A DNA stretch of 63,651 nucleotides, from positions 4,178-67,828 of the forward strand of contig JAQTWB010000007.1 in the NCBI GenBank assembly GCA_028689495.1, given 5' to 3'. This document shows positions 9,097 through 17,948 of this stretch, in pieces (within the stretch, counting starts at the first letter, position 1; every line of letters begins with the position of its first letter). The translations under genes and the position numbers were made by a program. The notes under the pieces are model-generated. The model did no database searches, was not told the DNA's origin, and worked only from the letters and a program-made list of their open reading frames with translations. The stretch is from a bacterium (lineage in GTDB: Bacteria > Bdellovibrionota_C > UBA2361 > SZUA-149 > JAQTWB01).

Positions 9097-10658
9097 CACT
9101 TCTTCTCCTCTAGCTTCGCCTTGAGCGGACGCACAGTGCGCACATAGGTTCTATTTTCGGGGCGCAAATACTTCGCAGCAATCTCACGAACGTTCTCTGG
9201 TGTGGTGCTCTCAACAATCTTGTACATTCTGACGATCTCGCTCCAGTCCCCATAAAAAAGCTCTGTCTTGCCCAGCATCTTGCTCAACCCGTAGTTGGAA
9301 CGCATCCCGCTCAGCAACCCGACTCGCACACGCTTCTTCGCCTCAGCTATCAATTTCTCCGGTAACGGTTTGCTCGCCAGCCGATCCAGAATCAACTGAA
9401 TCTCATCGCGCAGGCGCTCAGTTGTAACACCGGCAACAGGAGTCGCCGCAACAATAAACAGCGATGGATAAAGTTCACCCGGCGCTTCGCTAGTCTCAAT
9501 CGCTGCTGCCAGATGCTTTTCTTCGACCAATTCCCGCTGCAGAATCGAAGAACGTCCATCGGACAATACCCCATGCAAAATAGAAAAATACATGTCGTCA
9601 GCATTGGGATAAACAGGCTTGTGATAACCCATAATCAATGATGGCTCAGCATCGAATTGAACTACCGCAGCTCGCTCAGCTATCTGTGCAGGTTCCACAA
9701 CACTGACCTGTGGTATCTCACCAACCGCCCGGGGAATACGACCAAAATATTTCTCCAACAGCGGCTCGGCACTCTCAAGTTCAATGTCACCGACAAGACT
9801 TAGCACCATATTATCAGGGCGATAATATGTTCTGTATAACGCCTTCAACTCATGGGCCTGAAGATTCCGCACATTGTCGGCCCAACCGATAACCGGCAAA
9901 CGGTTCGGATGAACCTTGTAAGCAATGTCGAGCAACGTTTCATACAGCTTGCCGCCAGGATCATCGTCAACTCTCATGCGTCGCTCTTCGAGAACAACTT
10001 CTCGTTCCTTGTAGAACTGTCGAAACACCGGAGCCAACAAACGATCCGACTCCATCCAGCACCAGAACTCAAATTCATTGGTCGGGAGAGATACCATATA
10101 AAATGTAAAATCCTTGGCAGTTCCCGCATTCAAACCTACCGCTCCCCTTCTCTCATAAAGACGGGAGAACTCATTACCATCAGACAATTCATCAAGCTCC
10201 TTTTCCAACTCAGCAATTCTTTTCTGCCGCGCTTCGCCTTCAAGAGTGTCATCCTGACCACTCATCAAACGATCAAGCTCATCAAGTAGCGGCTTCTCTT
10301 TCTTGAAATCTTTAGAACCAATAACCTCGCTGCCTTTAAATGCCATGTGCTCCAGCATGTGCGAGATACCGGTCTTGCCCGCAACCTCATTTACACCGCC
10401 AACCTTGACCCAGATCTGACCGGAAAAAACAGGCACCCCAGCGCGACGATAGACAACGACACGCAGTCCGTTGGAAAGCGTCAACCTCTCCACCCCCTTC
10501 TCCAACATTTGCAACGCATCACCTCCTTGCTCAGAAGCTGATGGATATTGTTGACAAAGAACAATTTCAGGGGAAATGAAAAAAAAGGCGATGAGCGAAA
10601 ATATTGCGGCGAAGCCAGTCCGTCTGTAAATCAATTTCGAACTCCGTATTATTGGCAA
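9096..10658 (-). CDS. M16-family zinc metallopeptidase (catalytic subunit)
   Basis: The 520-residue protein has a signal peptide (hydrophobic residues ~17-36). It carries the inverted zinc motif HMLEH within GISHMLEHMAFKG at about residue 100, with the downstream Glu supplied by the following helix. The insert between residues ~120 and 170 is charged and helical. The C-terminal half keeps the M16 LSDGRSSILQRELVEEK signature. It should degrade peptides in the periplasm, probably as a heterodimer with the inactive homologue whose start overlaps its stop. Catalytic/inactive pairs are common in M16B peptidases. Confidence 0.92.
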   Translation of the reverse strand: MPIIRSSKLIYRRTGFAAIFSLIAFFFISPEIVLCQQYPSASEQGGDALQMLEKGVERLTLSNGLRVVVYRRAGVPVFSGQIWVKVGGVNEVAGKTGISHMLEHMAFKGSEVIGSKDFKKEKPLLDELDRLMSGQDDTLEGEARQKRIAELEKELDELSDGNEFSRLYERRGAVGLNAGTAKDFTFYMVSLPTNEFEFWCWMESDRLLAPVFRQFYKEREVVLEERRMRVDDDPGGKLYETLLDIAYKVHPNRLPVIGWADNVRNLQAHELKALYRTYYRPDNMVLSLVGDIELESAEPLLEKYFGRIPRAVGEIPQVSVVEPAQIAERAAVVQFDAEPSLIMGYHKPVYPNADDMYFSILHGVLSDGRSSILQRELVEEKHLAAAIETSEAPGELYPSLFIVAATPVAGVTTERLRDEIQLILDRLASKPLPEKLIAEAKKRVRVGLLSGMRSNYGLSKMLGKTELFYGDWSEIVRMYKIVESTTPENVREIAAKYLRPENRTYVRTVRPLKAKLEEKK

Positions 10659-10857
10659 AATGGTTCACCCGGAAATTACACGTGAATCCAGAAGAAGCGT
10701 ATGAATTGCATCCGGGCGGAAGAATCCCACGACACCTCCTTTTCGCATGAACAAACTACTCCCGGCAAGGAAGGCCTTTACCTCTGACCGGATTTGATGA
10801 ATTATCCTGGACTACGACATATACCGACGAGGGAAGCAGCTACCTTATTCCTAGCTA

Positions 10858-11553
10858 ATGGATCGACAACTCTTCATATTTGATAGCCCTATGCGCCAAC
10901 ATCATTTGCACACCTTTGTTGCCCTCTTTCTAGCCACTCTCTGCATTACTGGCGTCAAAGGTTGTAAGGAAGACATCAATCTCGACCCCCACAACGGCAC
11001 GTCGAGCACAACCTCAACTACATCGACAACTGCAACAACTACCGTCTCGACCTCATCGATCAGCAGTTCGATTTTCTCAACATCAACAATTATCAGCACG
11101 ACGACGACGACAATTCCGGTATTGTCCGCGAACACGAGCACGCTTAAGTCCCAACGGCAACCTCAGAACAGTGAAAAAAGCGATAATAGCAACACCGGGA
11201 CTCTTATCGCAGACGACGATCTCGATGGCCTGAGCAATGACGACGAAGCTACAGCCGGTAGCCTGCCCTACAACCCCGACAGCGATGGTGACGGATACAG
11301 TGATTCATTTGAATTTACCGCTGGCAGCAACCTGCTCGAACCATCAGATTTTCCCGGCCAGCCCCTGGAGCGAATCTACGACCAGTCAAACGTTGTGCGA
11401 GGTAGCGCCGAAGACCCTGACAGCGATGGCCTCTCCAACACTTTAGAAGACCAGCTGGGCACTGATTCATCCTCCCCGGATACGAACGGCGATGGCATCA
11501 TCGATGGCTTCCGGGCAAGGATGCAAAACTTCGCTGGCTATAAATTCGAATAA
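10858..11553 (+). CDS. Calcium-binding-repeat lipoprotein with Ser/Thr-rich linker
   Basis: ATG 10891 may be the real start: it gives a tighter signal peptide, ending at the lipobox-like VKGC. After the Cys comes a ~45-residue linker of almost only Ser and Thr. The C-terminal half holds thrombospondin type 3-like Asp repeats: DDDLDGLSNDDE, DSDGDGYSDSFE, DPDSDGLSNTLED and DTNGDGIIDGF. Such repeats bind calcium and are common in surface proteins of Gram-negative bacteria. Likely a surface-exposed or periplasmic lipoprotein of unknown partner. It stands alone between the M16 operon (divergent) and a non-coding region. Confidence 0.7.
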   Translation: MDRQLFIFDSPMRQHHLHTFVALFLATLCITGVKGCKEDINLDPHNGTSSTTSTTSTTATTTVSTSSISSSIFSTSTIISTTTTTIPVLSANTSTLKSQRQPQNSEKSDNSNTGTLIADDDLDGLSNDDEATAGSLPYNPDSDGDGYSDSFEFTAGSNLLEPSDFPGQPLERIYDQSNVVRGSAEDPDSDGLSNTLEDQLGTDSSSPDTNGDGIIDGFRARMQNFAGYKFE

Positions 11554-11583
11554 GTAACTTTTCCGAAAGGTATTGGTCTCTCA

Positions 11584-11625
11584 CGTCGTCCCCGGTTCCC
11601 GCCTTCGCCGGGCCCGAGGATGACG
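11584..11625. repeat. Long GC-rich imperfect palindrome, REP/MITE-like
   Basis: The arms pair as CGTC/GACG, TCC/GGA, CGG/CCG and CCCG/CGGG around CCTTCG. It lies 30 bp after the calcium-binding lipoprotein gene. The GTCATCC-type ends resemble dispersed bacterial palindromes. No T-run follows on the plus strand. Confidence 0.6.
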
Positions 11626-11719
11626 AAAAAAGAAGTGTAACGCCTTAAATCCCTGCCTTCGGCGCTACCTATGGATTGGCCCGGGGAGGACGAGATGCGG
11701 TGGCCAACCCCCAAATTTT

Positions 11720-12480
11720 GATTTTTCCCCTACTAGGTATATTGTCCGAGGCGTTTTATGGGCACACTCCACAGGATGCTGCCAATAACTCATATGTATC
11801 ACCGCCGACTTTTCGGAAAGGTTCCTGAGGGCGCAAGCCTTCTAGCGCCTGGAAATAAGACGGTCGAACAGACGAACTATCTTGAGAACCGTAGGTCTTC
11901 TGAGATAACTACCTCAGATTATTTGAATATCTTTCCGGTAAATTTTACCTGAAGATTTTTCTTATCAACGACCCACCCTTCTCGTCGAAAGATGTTCTGG
12001 ACGCGTTTTCTGTATTGTTTTTGACTTTGTTTGATCTGCATTTATGCCGATCAAGGCTCCTTTTGGAGCTCTCTTTTCGAGCTTTTATATGTTCTCGGCC
12101 ATCATGTCCGTTTCATCGCTTCTGGCGATGTTATGGCGTGTCTGCCGCGACGCCCCGGTGCTCGGGGCAGACTTTAGCATTCTGACTCACGAGTCTATGC
12201 TGAATAATCTGCCTTTTTGAACACCTGGTTATTCTAGTCTCTTAGAGATGACATTTTTCTTGAACTTCACAGGAAACATCACGACCAGAATCTCCTTTTG
12301 GAGTCTGTTTCGTTGCTGTTGACCAAAGTATTTTTGGGTTGTTTTTGAACTGAAGCAAAGAACTTGTTTGAGCCAGCATTTAGCTGACCTGAATTTGTTC
12401 TTTAACCGCCAAAGTCATTATTCGGCCAGGACATTAATTCGCTTGACTTGCTCAACGATTAATATCCCCAAGTATAATGT
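11720..12480 (-). ncRNA. Candidate large structured non-coding RNA (~760 nt)
   Basis: No frame here looks like protein, but at least twelve local inverted repeats were found. The clearest are 12433-12463, 12359-12401, 12323-12337, 12286-12307, 12176-12201, 12140-12172, 12114-12130, 12056-12069, 12031-12054, 11937-11949, 11899-11918 and 11830-11849. Loops are A-rich on the minus strand (AAAA, GAAAA) and T-rich on the plus strand, which favours minus-strand transcription. A TATACT-like box lies near 12470 on the minus strand, but no good -35. It does not contain the conserved sequences of RNase P, tmRNA or SRP RNA that I know. Boundaries are approximate, and the call is inference from pairing. 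Confidence 0.5.
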
Positions 12481-12635
12481 TTAAAACTTCAGGCACTTCC
12501 GTTCTACCGGTTTCCGCATAAACCTTTGTGCTGAATCTGCTTCGGCAGCATTCTCAAAAATGGATTACCAGCAATGGTTTTCCAATAATGGGAGGCATTC
12601 CAGCAACGGTTTAAGCTTTCTTTTCGAAAAGGACC

Positions 12636-12660
12636 AAAAAAAACGGGGCGGTGATGCCCC
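12636..12660 (-). terminator. Intrinsic terminator downstream of nusB
   Basis: On the minus strand GGGGC-ATCACC-GCCCC is followed by G and eight T. It lies 260 bp past nusB, beyond the 12671-12876 structured element, and separates the nusB transcript from the RNA-like region to its left. Confidence 0.75.
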
Positions 12661-12670
12661 ATTTCTTTAT

Positions 12671-12876
12671 GGGAGTGTTGAAAAACATGCCCATAAGGCA
12701 GACGGCGAAAGCCGGATGCCTGCGCGCTAAAAAGAACACCAAGCGCAGTAGATGTAGGGCCTGCAAGGTCCTACAAAAGAAAAAATCATAGAGGGGAGAC
12801 TTTTTCGTGTCGAAGATGCGAAAAAGTGGATTGACGGTAGTCAATCCTGGCGAAATGTTAATTTCGCAACACTCCC
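12671..12876. other. Self-closed structured element (possible RNA or MITE) of ~206 bp
   Basis: A perfect 10-bp closing stem joins GGGAGTGTTG (12671-12680) with CAACACTCCC (12867-12876). Inside lie a GAAA-capped CGGC/GCCG stem (near 12703), TGCGC/GCGCA, TGTAGG/CCTACA (near 12751-12773), ACTTTTTCG/CGAAAAAGT, GGATTGAC/GTCAATCC and GCGAAAT/ATTTCGC. Loops are A-rich on the plus strand. The left edge, CTTTATGGGAGTGTTG, also occurs at 22843-22859 beside a REP-like repeat, so a mobile non-autonomous element is as likely as a functional RNA. An open minus frame across it (12611-12844) reads through the terminator and looks spurious. Confidence 0.6.
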
Positions 12877-12918
12877 TTTATGCCACTCGACTGGATTTCA
12901 GGCTAATATTCCGACAGA

Positions 12919-13371
12919 TCAGGCAGCTTCCCGCTTACTCTGACAGTCAAGCACTTCATGACGCTCGGTGCGACCAGGATTGGCCAGAGAATCAAGAACT
13001 CCGTTAACGAATACTGAAGACTCGTTGCAACCGAATTTTTTTGCCAGCTCAATCGCTTCATTCAAAACAACGTTCTTTGGCACATCGGGGCAATGTAACA
13101 GCTCAAAAGTGGCAAGCCGCAGGACAGCTCGATCTACCCGCCCCATACGGGAGATACTCCAGTTCGTGCTGGCCAGGGATATCGCGGCGTCAATCTCATC
13201 GATAGCCATGGCCACCCCACAGGCAAGCTCCATCGCATAATCATGAGCAGAATCACTAAATTCAAAGCTGGTAAAGGTATCGGCTATGCAATCATGTTTC
13301 CAGTCATCGTGAAAATCGCAGACAAACAACACCTGCATGGCAAACTCACGCGCCTTACTTCTTGTTCTCAT
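12919..13371 (-). CDS. nusB: Transcription antitermination factor NusB
   Basis: NusB binds boxA RNA with S10 and supports rRNA antitermination. The 150-residue protein has the all-helical NusB pattern: RSKAREFAMQVLFVCDF at the N-terminus, WSISRMGRVDRAVLRLATFELL in the middle, and VVLNEAIELAKKFG...VFVNGVLDSLA near the end. It follows ribH (108-bp gap), the common ribH-nusB pairing. The C-terminal ~15 residues extend past the usual end. Confidence 0.95.
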   Translation of the reverse strand: MRTRSKAREFAMQVLFVCDFHDDWKHDCIADTFTSFEFSDSAHDYAMELACGVAMAIDEIDAAISLASTNWSISRMGRVDRAVLRLATFELLHCPDVPKNVVLNEAIELAKKFGCNESSVFVNGVLDSLANPGRTERHEVLDCQSKREAA

Positions 13372-13479
13372 TACCGCAACTACCTCCTAAAGAGAGCTAA
13401 TAGAACCTGATGGGAGGAAGGGGGAACCGCCGTTCTGTCACAGGCTACTGCAACAAAACGGCGCCAACGCTCACCAGCA

Positions 13480-13959
13480 TCACTCTCTTATCCGGGCAAT
13501 GAGGGAAATTGCTTCAATTGCGGCCAACGCTGCCTCTTCACCTTTATTACCGGCTTTCCCGCCCGCCCGCTCCAACGCAGCGTCGAGATCACCCCCAGTA
13601 ATGAGGCCAAAAGTTATAGGAATATCAAAGTCTTGACTCACGCGAACCAAGCCTTGAACAAGAGCTTGGGCCACCCAGGTGTAATGGTCGGTCTCTCCAT
13701 CGAGCAAAGCGCCGACGGCAACAATTGCATTAAATTTATTTTTTTTTGCCAGCGCCTGACAAATTATCGGTATTTCAAAACTTCCCGGAGCACGAAAAAC
13801 CTCGACGGCTCTCTCCGAAACCCCGCCCTTCTCCAACGCCAGTATCGCTCCCTCAAGCAAACGATCGGTCAAATCGGGATTCCAACGAGTAGCCACGATC
13901 GCAATCCTGGCCCCGGCAGGAGCGACAATTTCACCTTCAACAGCTTTTCCTTTTTGCAT
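13480..13959 (-). CDS. ribH: 6,7-dimethyl-8-ribityllumazine synthase
   Basis: RibH condenses 5-amino-6-ribitylamino-uracil with dihydroxybutanone phosphate in riboflavin synthesis and normally assembles as a 60-mer or pentamer. The 159-residue length is standard. Signatures include IVATRWNPDLTDRLLEGA near the N-terminus, VFRAPGSFEIP, and AVGALLDGETDHYTWVA, with the catalytic His in DHY (RGET in most homologues is DGET here). It lies 40 bp after metX and before nusB; the other rib genes are not in view. Confidence 0.95.
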   Translation of the reverse strand: MQKGKAVEGEIVAPAGARIAIVATRWNPDLTDRLLEGAILALEKGGVSERAVEVFRAPGSFEIPIICQALAKKNKFNAIVAVGALLDGETDHYTWVAQALVQGLVRVSQDFDIPITFGLITGGDLDAALERAGGKAGNKGEEAALAAIEAISLIARIRE

Positions 13960-13999
13960 ATGCCCCCCTTTTCCCTACCTTCCCCCAAAATTCCACACT

Positions 14000-15148
14000 T
14001 TATCTAAGCATAAATGAAATATGCGGAGAATATAAGTCCGGTTCCAATAAAAATGAGTCATGCCCCTTGTCTGAATGAACCGTAATATACTGGCACGACA
14101 CATCGGCAGCCTTGAGCAGGTCGATCAGACTGCGCTGATCATCGGGATAAAAGCAAACGTCCGAGTCAATACTGAACACCAGATAACGCTGTCCTTTCGC
14201 TCGCTTAAACAACTCCTCGACATTGTCCGCACCAACATCACGCAAAATATCAAAGTTCTGCCAGGCCGCGGCAATACGCAAATAAGTGTTGGCATCAAAT
14301 CGGGTCAGAAACTTCTCCCCGTGATGAATCATATAAGACTCAACTGCATGCTGAGGTTGATAACGCCAGGGCTCGTCGGGAAAACCACGCGGGACCTCAT
14401 CCCGGGCCCGGGCCTCAAGCACAGATAGCGAAACGTAAGACTTGTGAGCGATCATCCGTGCCAGCGACAGGCCCCGGTCGGGTCTCGCCCCATCGTAATA
14501 GTCACCCTGATTAAAATTCGGATCGGTCTCAATCGCACAAATCTGCTCCAGACGAAGTATTCGCTGCAATACCGAAAGCTGCCAGCCGCTGGCCAAAGAA
14601 ATCACATTCTCCACCATCTGCGGGTAGCGAAGTGCCAGGTTAAGCGCAAGCATACCACCAAGGGAAGGACCAATCGCCGCATGAAGCCGACGAATTCCGA
14701 GCCGCTTAAGCAAAGCGACCTGGGAATCAACAATATCGTTAACCGTAATCCGTGGGAAAGACCCGCCCCATGGGCGCCCGGTGTCGGGATTTATTGAAGA
14801 CGGACCGGTAGAACCATAACAGCCGCCGATAAAGTTGATACAGATGACAAAAAATTTATCCGTATCAAGGGCAAGCCCTGGACCAATAAAACCATTCCAC
14901 CAACCGCGATGACAATCAGCCGTCCAGAGACTCCCAACCCCGGGAATGCTCTTGTTAATCCCCGCTGCATGCTGACTGCCACTCAGTGCGTGAAAAAGAA
15001 TCACCGCATTATCTGCGGCCGGTGCCAATTCTCCGTATGTTTCATAGGCGAGAGTATACTGACCGAACACACCTCCATGTCCGCGCAGCAAAAGAGAGTC
15101 ATCCCCGGCAGAAAAATGGGCAAACTGTGTCTCAACTTTTTCAATCAA
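14000..15148 (-). CDS. metX: Homoserine O-acetyltransferase
   Basis: MetX acylates homoserine with acetyl-CoA for methionine synthesis. The 382-residue alpha/beta hydrolase shows the nucleophile elbow GPSLGG (Ser ~155), the Asp in SIDSDVCFYP and the His in DKGHDSF near the C-terminus. The opening LLLRGHGGVFGQYTLAYETYG and NAVILFHALSGSQH are family hallmarks. It starts 26 bp after metY and is surely cotranscribed with it. Succinyl specificity (MetXS) cannot be excluded by eye. Confidence 0.94.
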   Translation of the reverse strand: MIEKVETQFAHFSAGDDSLLLRGHGGVFGQYTLAYETYGELAPAADNAVILFHALSGSQHAAGINKSIPGVGSLWTADCHRGWWNGFIGPGLALDTDKFFVICINFIGGCYGSTGPSSINPDTGRPWGGSFPRITVNDIVDSQVALLKRLGIRRLHAAIGPSLGGMLALNLALRYPQMVENVISLASGWQLSVLQRILRLEQICAIETDPNFNQGDYYDGARPDRGLSLARMIAHKSYVSLSVLEARARDEVPRGFPDEPWRYQPQHAVESYMIHHGEKFLTRFDANTYLRIAAAWQNFDILRDVGADNVEELFKRAKGQRYLVFSIDSDVCFYPDDQRSLIDLLKAADVSCQYITVHSDKGHDSFLLEPDLYSPHISFMLR

Positions 15149-15174
15149 AAGAGATCTCCTGAGTGTTCATGAGA

Positions 15175-16446
15175 CTAAAGCGACAGCGCCCGATCGACGT
15201 CAGCAATAATATCATCGATGTGCTCAATCCCGACCGATAACCTAACCAACTCCGGCGGAAGCCCCGCCGCACGTTGCGCCTCCTCACTCAACTGCGAATG
15301 ACTCGTGCTTGCCGGATGAAGCGCCAGACTTTTCGCATCGCCAACATTAGCCAGATGCGAGACGAGCTCAAGACCATTAATAAAACGCTTTCCAGCCTCT
15401 CCCCCGCCCTTGTGGCCAAAAACAACCACCGCTCCATAACCCCTGGTCAGGATACGACTGGCGACATCATGAGCCGGATCGTCCTTCAACCCTGGATAAC
15501 GGACCCAGGCGACATTCTTGTGATTCTGCAAGTATTCGGCAAGTTTCAGCGCATTTTCACAATGTCGCTCCATCCGCAGCGGCAAGGTCTCAATCCCCTG
15601 AAGAAACATCCAGGCATTATCCGGGGCGATGCAAGCGCCAAGATTTCGAAGCGGCACAAGACGCATGCGCAGAATATAGGCAAGCGGTGACAGAGCCCCC
15701 AGATCATGAGCGAAACGCAATCCGTGATAACCCGGATCGGGTTTGTCGTAGAGAGGGAACTTTTCATGCTGCCAATCGAAATTTCCGCCGTCAACAACAA
15801 CACCTCCAATACTAGTGCCATGACCACCTAACCACTTGGTCAAAGAATGGACGACAATATTTGCCCCATGTTCGATCGGCCGGCAAAGGATCGGAGTGGC
15901 AAAAGTATTGTCAACAATAAGCGGCAGATGATGCTTGCGGGCCAAGGCCGACAAGGCATCAAGATCCGCCACGTCAAGTGATGGGTTCCCGATAGTCTCG
16001 GTATAAAGAGCCTTTGTCTTGGATGTAATTGCCTTTTCAACTGCTTCGAGACTACCTGTATCGGCAAGTCGAACCGTAATACCAAAACGCGGCAATATTG
16101 CGGCAAACTGAGTATGCGTCCCGCCATAGAGACGAGTAGAAGATACTATTTCATCACCGTGTTCGCAGATATTGATAATCGAATAGAAAACCGCGCTGGT
16201 CCCGGAACTTAATGCAAGAGCCCCAACTCCACCTTCAAGCGCGGCCATGCGCTTTTCCAGAACGTCAGTCGTTGGATTCATCAGGCGAGTATAAATGTTG
16301 CCCAGCTCTTTCAGCGAAAAAAGATTCGCCGCATGTTCGGCATCACGAAAAAGGTATGAACTTGTGCGGTGCAGCGGCACACCGCGAGCCATTGATGTAG
16401 GATCAACATCCTGACCGGCGTGAAGGCAAAGTGTTTCAAGCTTCAT
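15175..16446 (-). CDS. metY: O-acetylhomoserine sulfhydrylase (PLP enzyme)
   Basis: MetY makes homocysteine from O-acetylhomoserine and sulfide, or a sulfur carrier. The 423-residue length, ETLCLHAGQDVDPTS opening, and the PLP lysine in VHSLTKWLGGHG fit the Cys/Met gamma-family; the FINGLELVSHLANVGDAKSL stretch fits the sulfhydrylase branch. It sits directly before metX (26 bp) and after an E1-like/rhodanese fusion gene, an arrangement that hints at protein-bound sulfur as donor. No SAM riboswitch is visible upstream. Confidence 0.94.
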   Translation of the reverse strand: MKLETLCLHAGQDVDPTSMARGVPLHRTSSYLFRDAEHAANLFSLKELGNIYTRLMNPTTDVLEKRMAALEGGVGALALSSGTSAVFYSIINICEHGDEIVSSTRLYGGTHTQFAAILPRFGITVRLADTGSLEAVEKAITSKTKALYTETIGNPSLDVADLDALSALARKHHLPLIVDNTFATPILCRPIEHGANIVVHSLTKWLGGHGTSIGGVVVDGGNFDWQHEKFPLYDKPDPGYHGLRFAHDLGALSPLAYILRMRLVPLRNLGACIAPDNAWMFLQGIETLPLRMERHCENALKLAEYLQNHKNVAWVRYPGLKDDPAHDVASRILTRGYGAVVVFGHKGGGEAGKRFINGLELVSHLANVGDAKSLALHPASTSHSQLSEEAQRAAGLPPELVRLSVGIEHIDDIIADVDRALSL

Positions 16447-16556
16447 CTTTTCTCCAGATTTGGTTAGCTAACTCTCGAACAACAAACATCCCCCCCGAAC
16501 AACAACATTTGACGAAGGAACAATCATATCCTGAACAAATCACATCCCCGCACAAA

Positions 16557-17720
16557 TTATATCTCAGAACAGTACCGCGTAATTCCGCCTTTCAGGCTTC
16601 GCACACAGAGGTTCTCCTGGCGGGCGACATCATCGCGAATCATGTTAATCACTCTCGACGTCCGCCCACCACTGCGACAGACAAGAACGACCTCCCCTTC
16701 CATCGCCAATATCGCTTCAATCAAAACCGTAGGATTTGAAAGAGGTAATTCCCGGCTTCCAGGAATCCCACCTTCCAGAAATTCTTCCGGCTCGCGAATA
16801 TCAATAACGGTCAGAGACGGATCCCCAGACTCCAATTTATAACGAAGTTCGGCAACAGTTATTTCTTCTTCGGGGCGAAGCTGACCGGGCACCTGACACG
16901 ACAACGACATATAATCCTCACTAGCTGAGCGAATATTTATAATTGATGGACTGTCGCCACACAACAAACACGCGCCATCGCGAGGCAACAGAGACTCTTT
17001 AAACGAACAGTTAAGGGCGTCATAACGAAGCAGTCTTCCCTGCAACGTTCGACCAATCCCGGTTATATATTTAATTGCTTCTGCTGCCTGCAAGCTGCCA
17101 ACGACAGCCGGCACGACCCCCAGAACCCCCGCCTCACTGCAAGACGGCACGGTCCCTGGCGGTGGAGGAGCGGAAAACAGACAGCGATAACAGGGCCCCT
17201 CACCCGGAACAAAAAGGGAGACCTGCCCATGAAACTGAAAAATACTACCATAGACATATGGCAACCCATGAAAAAAACTTGCATCGTGCAAAAGAAAGCG
17301 AGCGGCGAAATTATCAGTGCCATCAATTACCAGGTCGTAGCCGGAAATAATCCCTTCAACGCACTCCGGATTGACAAACTGTTCGTATAGCTGAACGTCA
17401 ACAAAAGGGTTCAGCGCTCCAACTCGCTGCGCGGCGAGCTGCGCTTTGGAGATACCAACATCAGCATCGCCATAGATTATCTGCCTCTGCAAGTTCGAAG
17501 CATCCACCTTATCGCCATCAACGATACCAATATGCCCTACCCCAGCGGCGGCCAGATAAAGCAGCACCGGACAGCCAAGCCCCCCGGCACCAACAACCAA
17601 AACCCGGGCGTTTTTAAGCTTCTGCTGACTTTCAATACTAAATTGCGGCAACGACAAGTGCCGGGCATAGCGGCCAAGCTCAGCGCGAGACAGGTTATTT
17701 TCTTCTATCTTATTAGACAT
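16557..17720 (-). CDS. ThiF/MoeB-type adenylyltransferase with C-terminal rhodanese domain
   Basis: Residues ~10-250 form an E1-like domain: GAGGLGCPVLLYLAAAGVG nucleotide loop, DGDKVDASNLQRQ, DGTDNFAARFLL, a reactive Cys in PSCSEAGVLG, and two zinc CxxC pairs (CYRC and CLLC). Residues ~280-387 are a rhodanese domain with active-site loop CRSGGR. Such MoeZ/MOCS3-type fusions adenylate and then thiolate the C-terminal Gly of a ubiquitin-like sulfur carrier. It is 110 bp upstream of metY on the same strand, which suggests a role in sulfur supply for homocysteine, but a role in molybdopterin or thiamin synthesis is possible. No carrier gene is adjacent. Confidence 0.88.
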   Translation of the reverse strand: MSNKIEENNLSRAELGRYARHLSLPQFSIESQQKLKNARVLVVGAGGLGCPVLLYLAAAGVGHIGIVDGDKVDASNLQRQIIYGDADVGISKAQLAAQRVGALNPFVDVQLYEQFVNPECVEGIISGYDLVIDGTDNFAARFLLHDASFFHGLPYVYGSIFQFHGQVSLFVPGEGPCYRCLFSAPPPPGTVPSCSEAGVLGVVPAVVGSLQAAEAIKYITGIGRTLQGRLLRYDALNCSFKESLLPRDGACLLCGDSPSIINIRSASEDYMSLSCQVPGQLRPEEEITVAELRYKLESGDPSLTVIDIREPEEFLEGGIPGSRELPLSNPTVLIEAILAMEGEVVLVCRSGGRTSRVINMIRDDVARQENLCVRSLKGGITRYCSEI

Positions 17721-17803
17721 TAAAGAACTCTTTATCTATCGGTCCTATCGCGCCGAATCTTATGGACAACATCTTGAAACAAGCCAGACCTCATACCCCT
17801 TGC

Positions 17804-17831
17804 TTGACATTCCCGACATTCTCCGTATCTT
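17804..17831 (+). promoter_or_regulatory. Predicted sigma-70 promoter
   Basis: TTGACA (17804-17809) and TATCTT (17826-17831) are 16 bp apart, about 110 bp upstream of the 151-residue gene. The -35 is consensus, the -10 matches at four of six. Confidence 0.5.
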
Positions 17832-17948
17832 TCTTGCGCTCTCTTCAAACTCACTCCGTGTAGTCCCCCCTTTGGTTTTCGGCTTAATTCTGCCGCTCTA
17901 AAGACACGACAGTTCTGACCCGAAAGCAACCGAAAATGAGGTTTTATT

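Noticed and set aside
10659-10857. tRNA or promoter RNA in the gap before the Ca-binding lipoprotein
   Set aside because: No cloverleaf or clear promoter could be seen.
11758-11952. Open plus frame of 64 codons
   Set aside because: It runs against the hairpin pattern, has no ribosome site and no protein-like composition.
11720-12480. RNase P RNA, tmRNA or SRP RNA
   Set aside because: The conserved core sequences that I know for each were not found on either strand.
12611-12844. Open minus frame of 77 codons
   Set aside because: It crosses the 12671-12876 palindromes and the nusB terminator; sequence is low-complexity and lacks a ribosome site.
16447-16556. SAM riboswitch or small sulfur-carrier gene before metY
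   Set aside because: No SAM riboswitch core and no frame long enough ending Gly-Gly.
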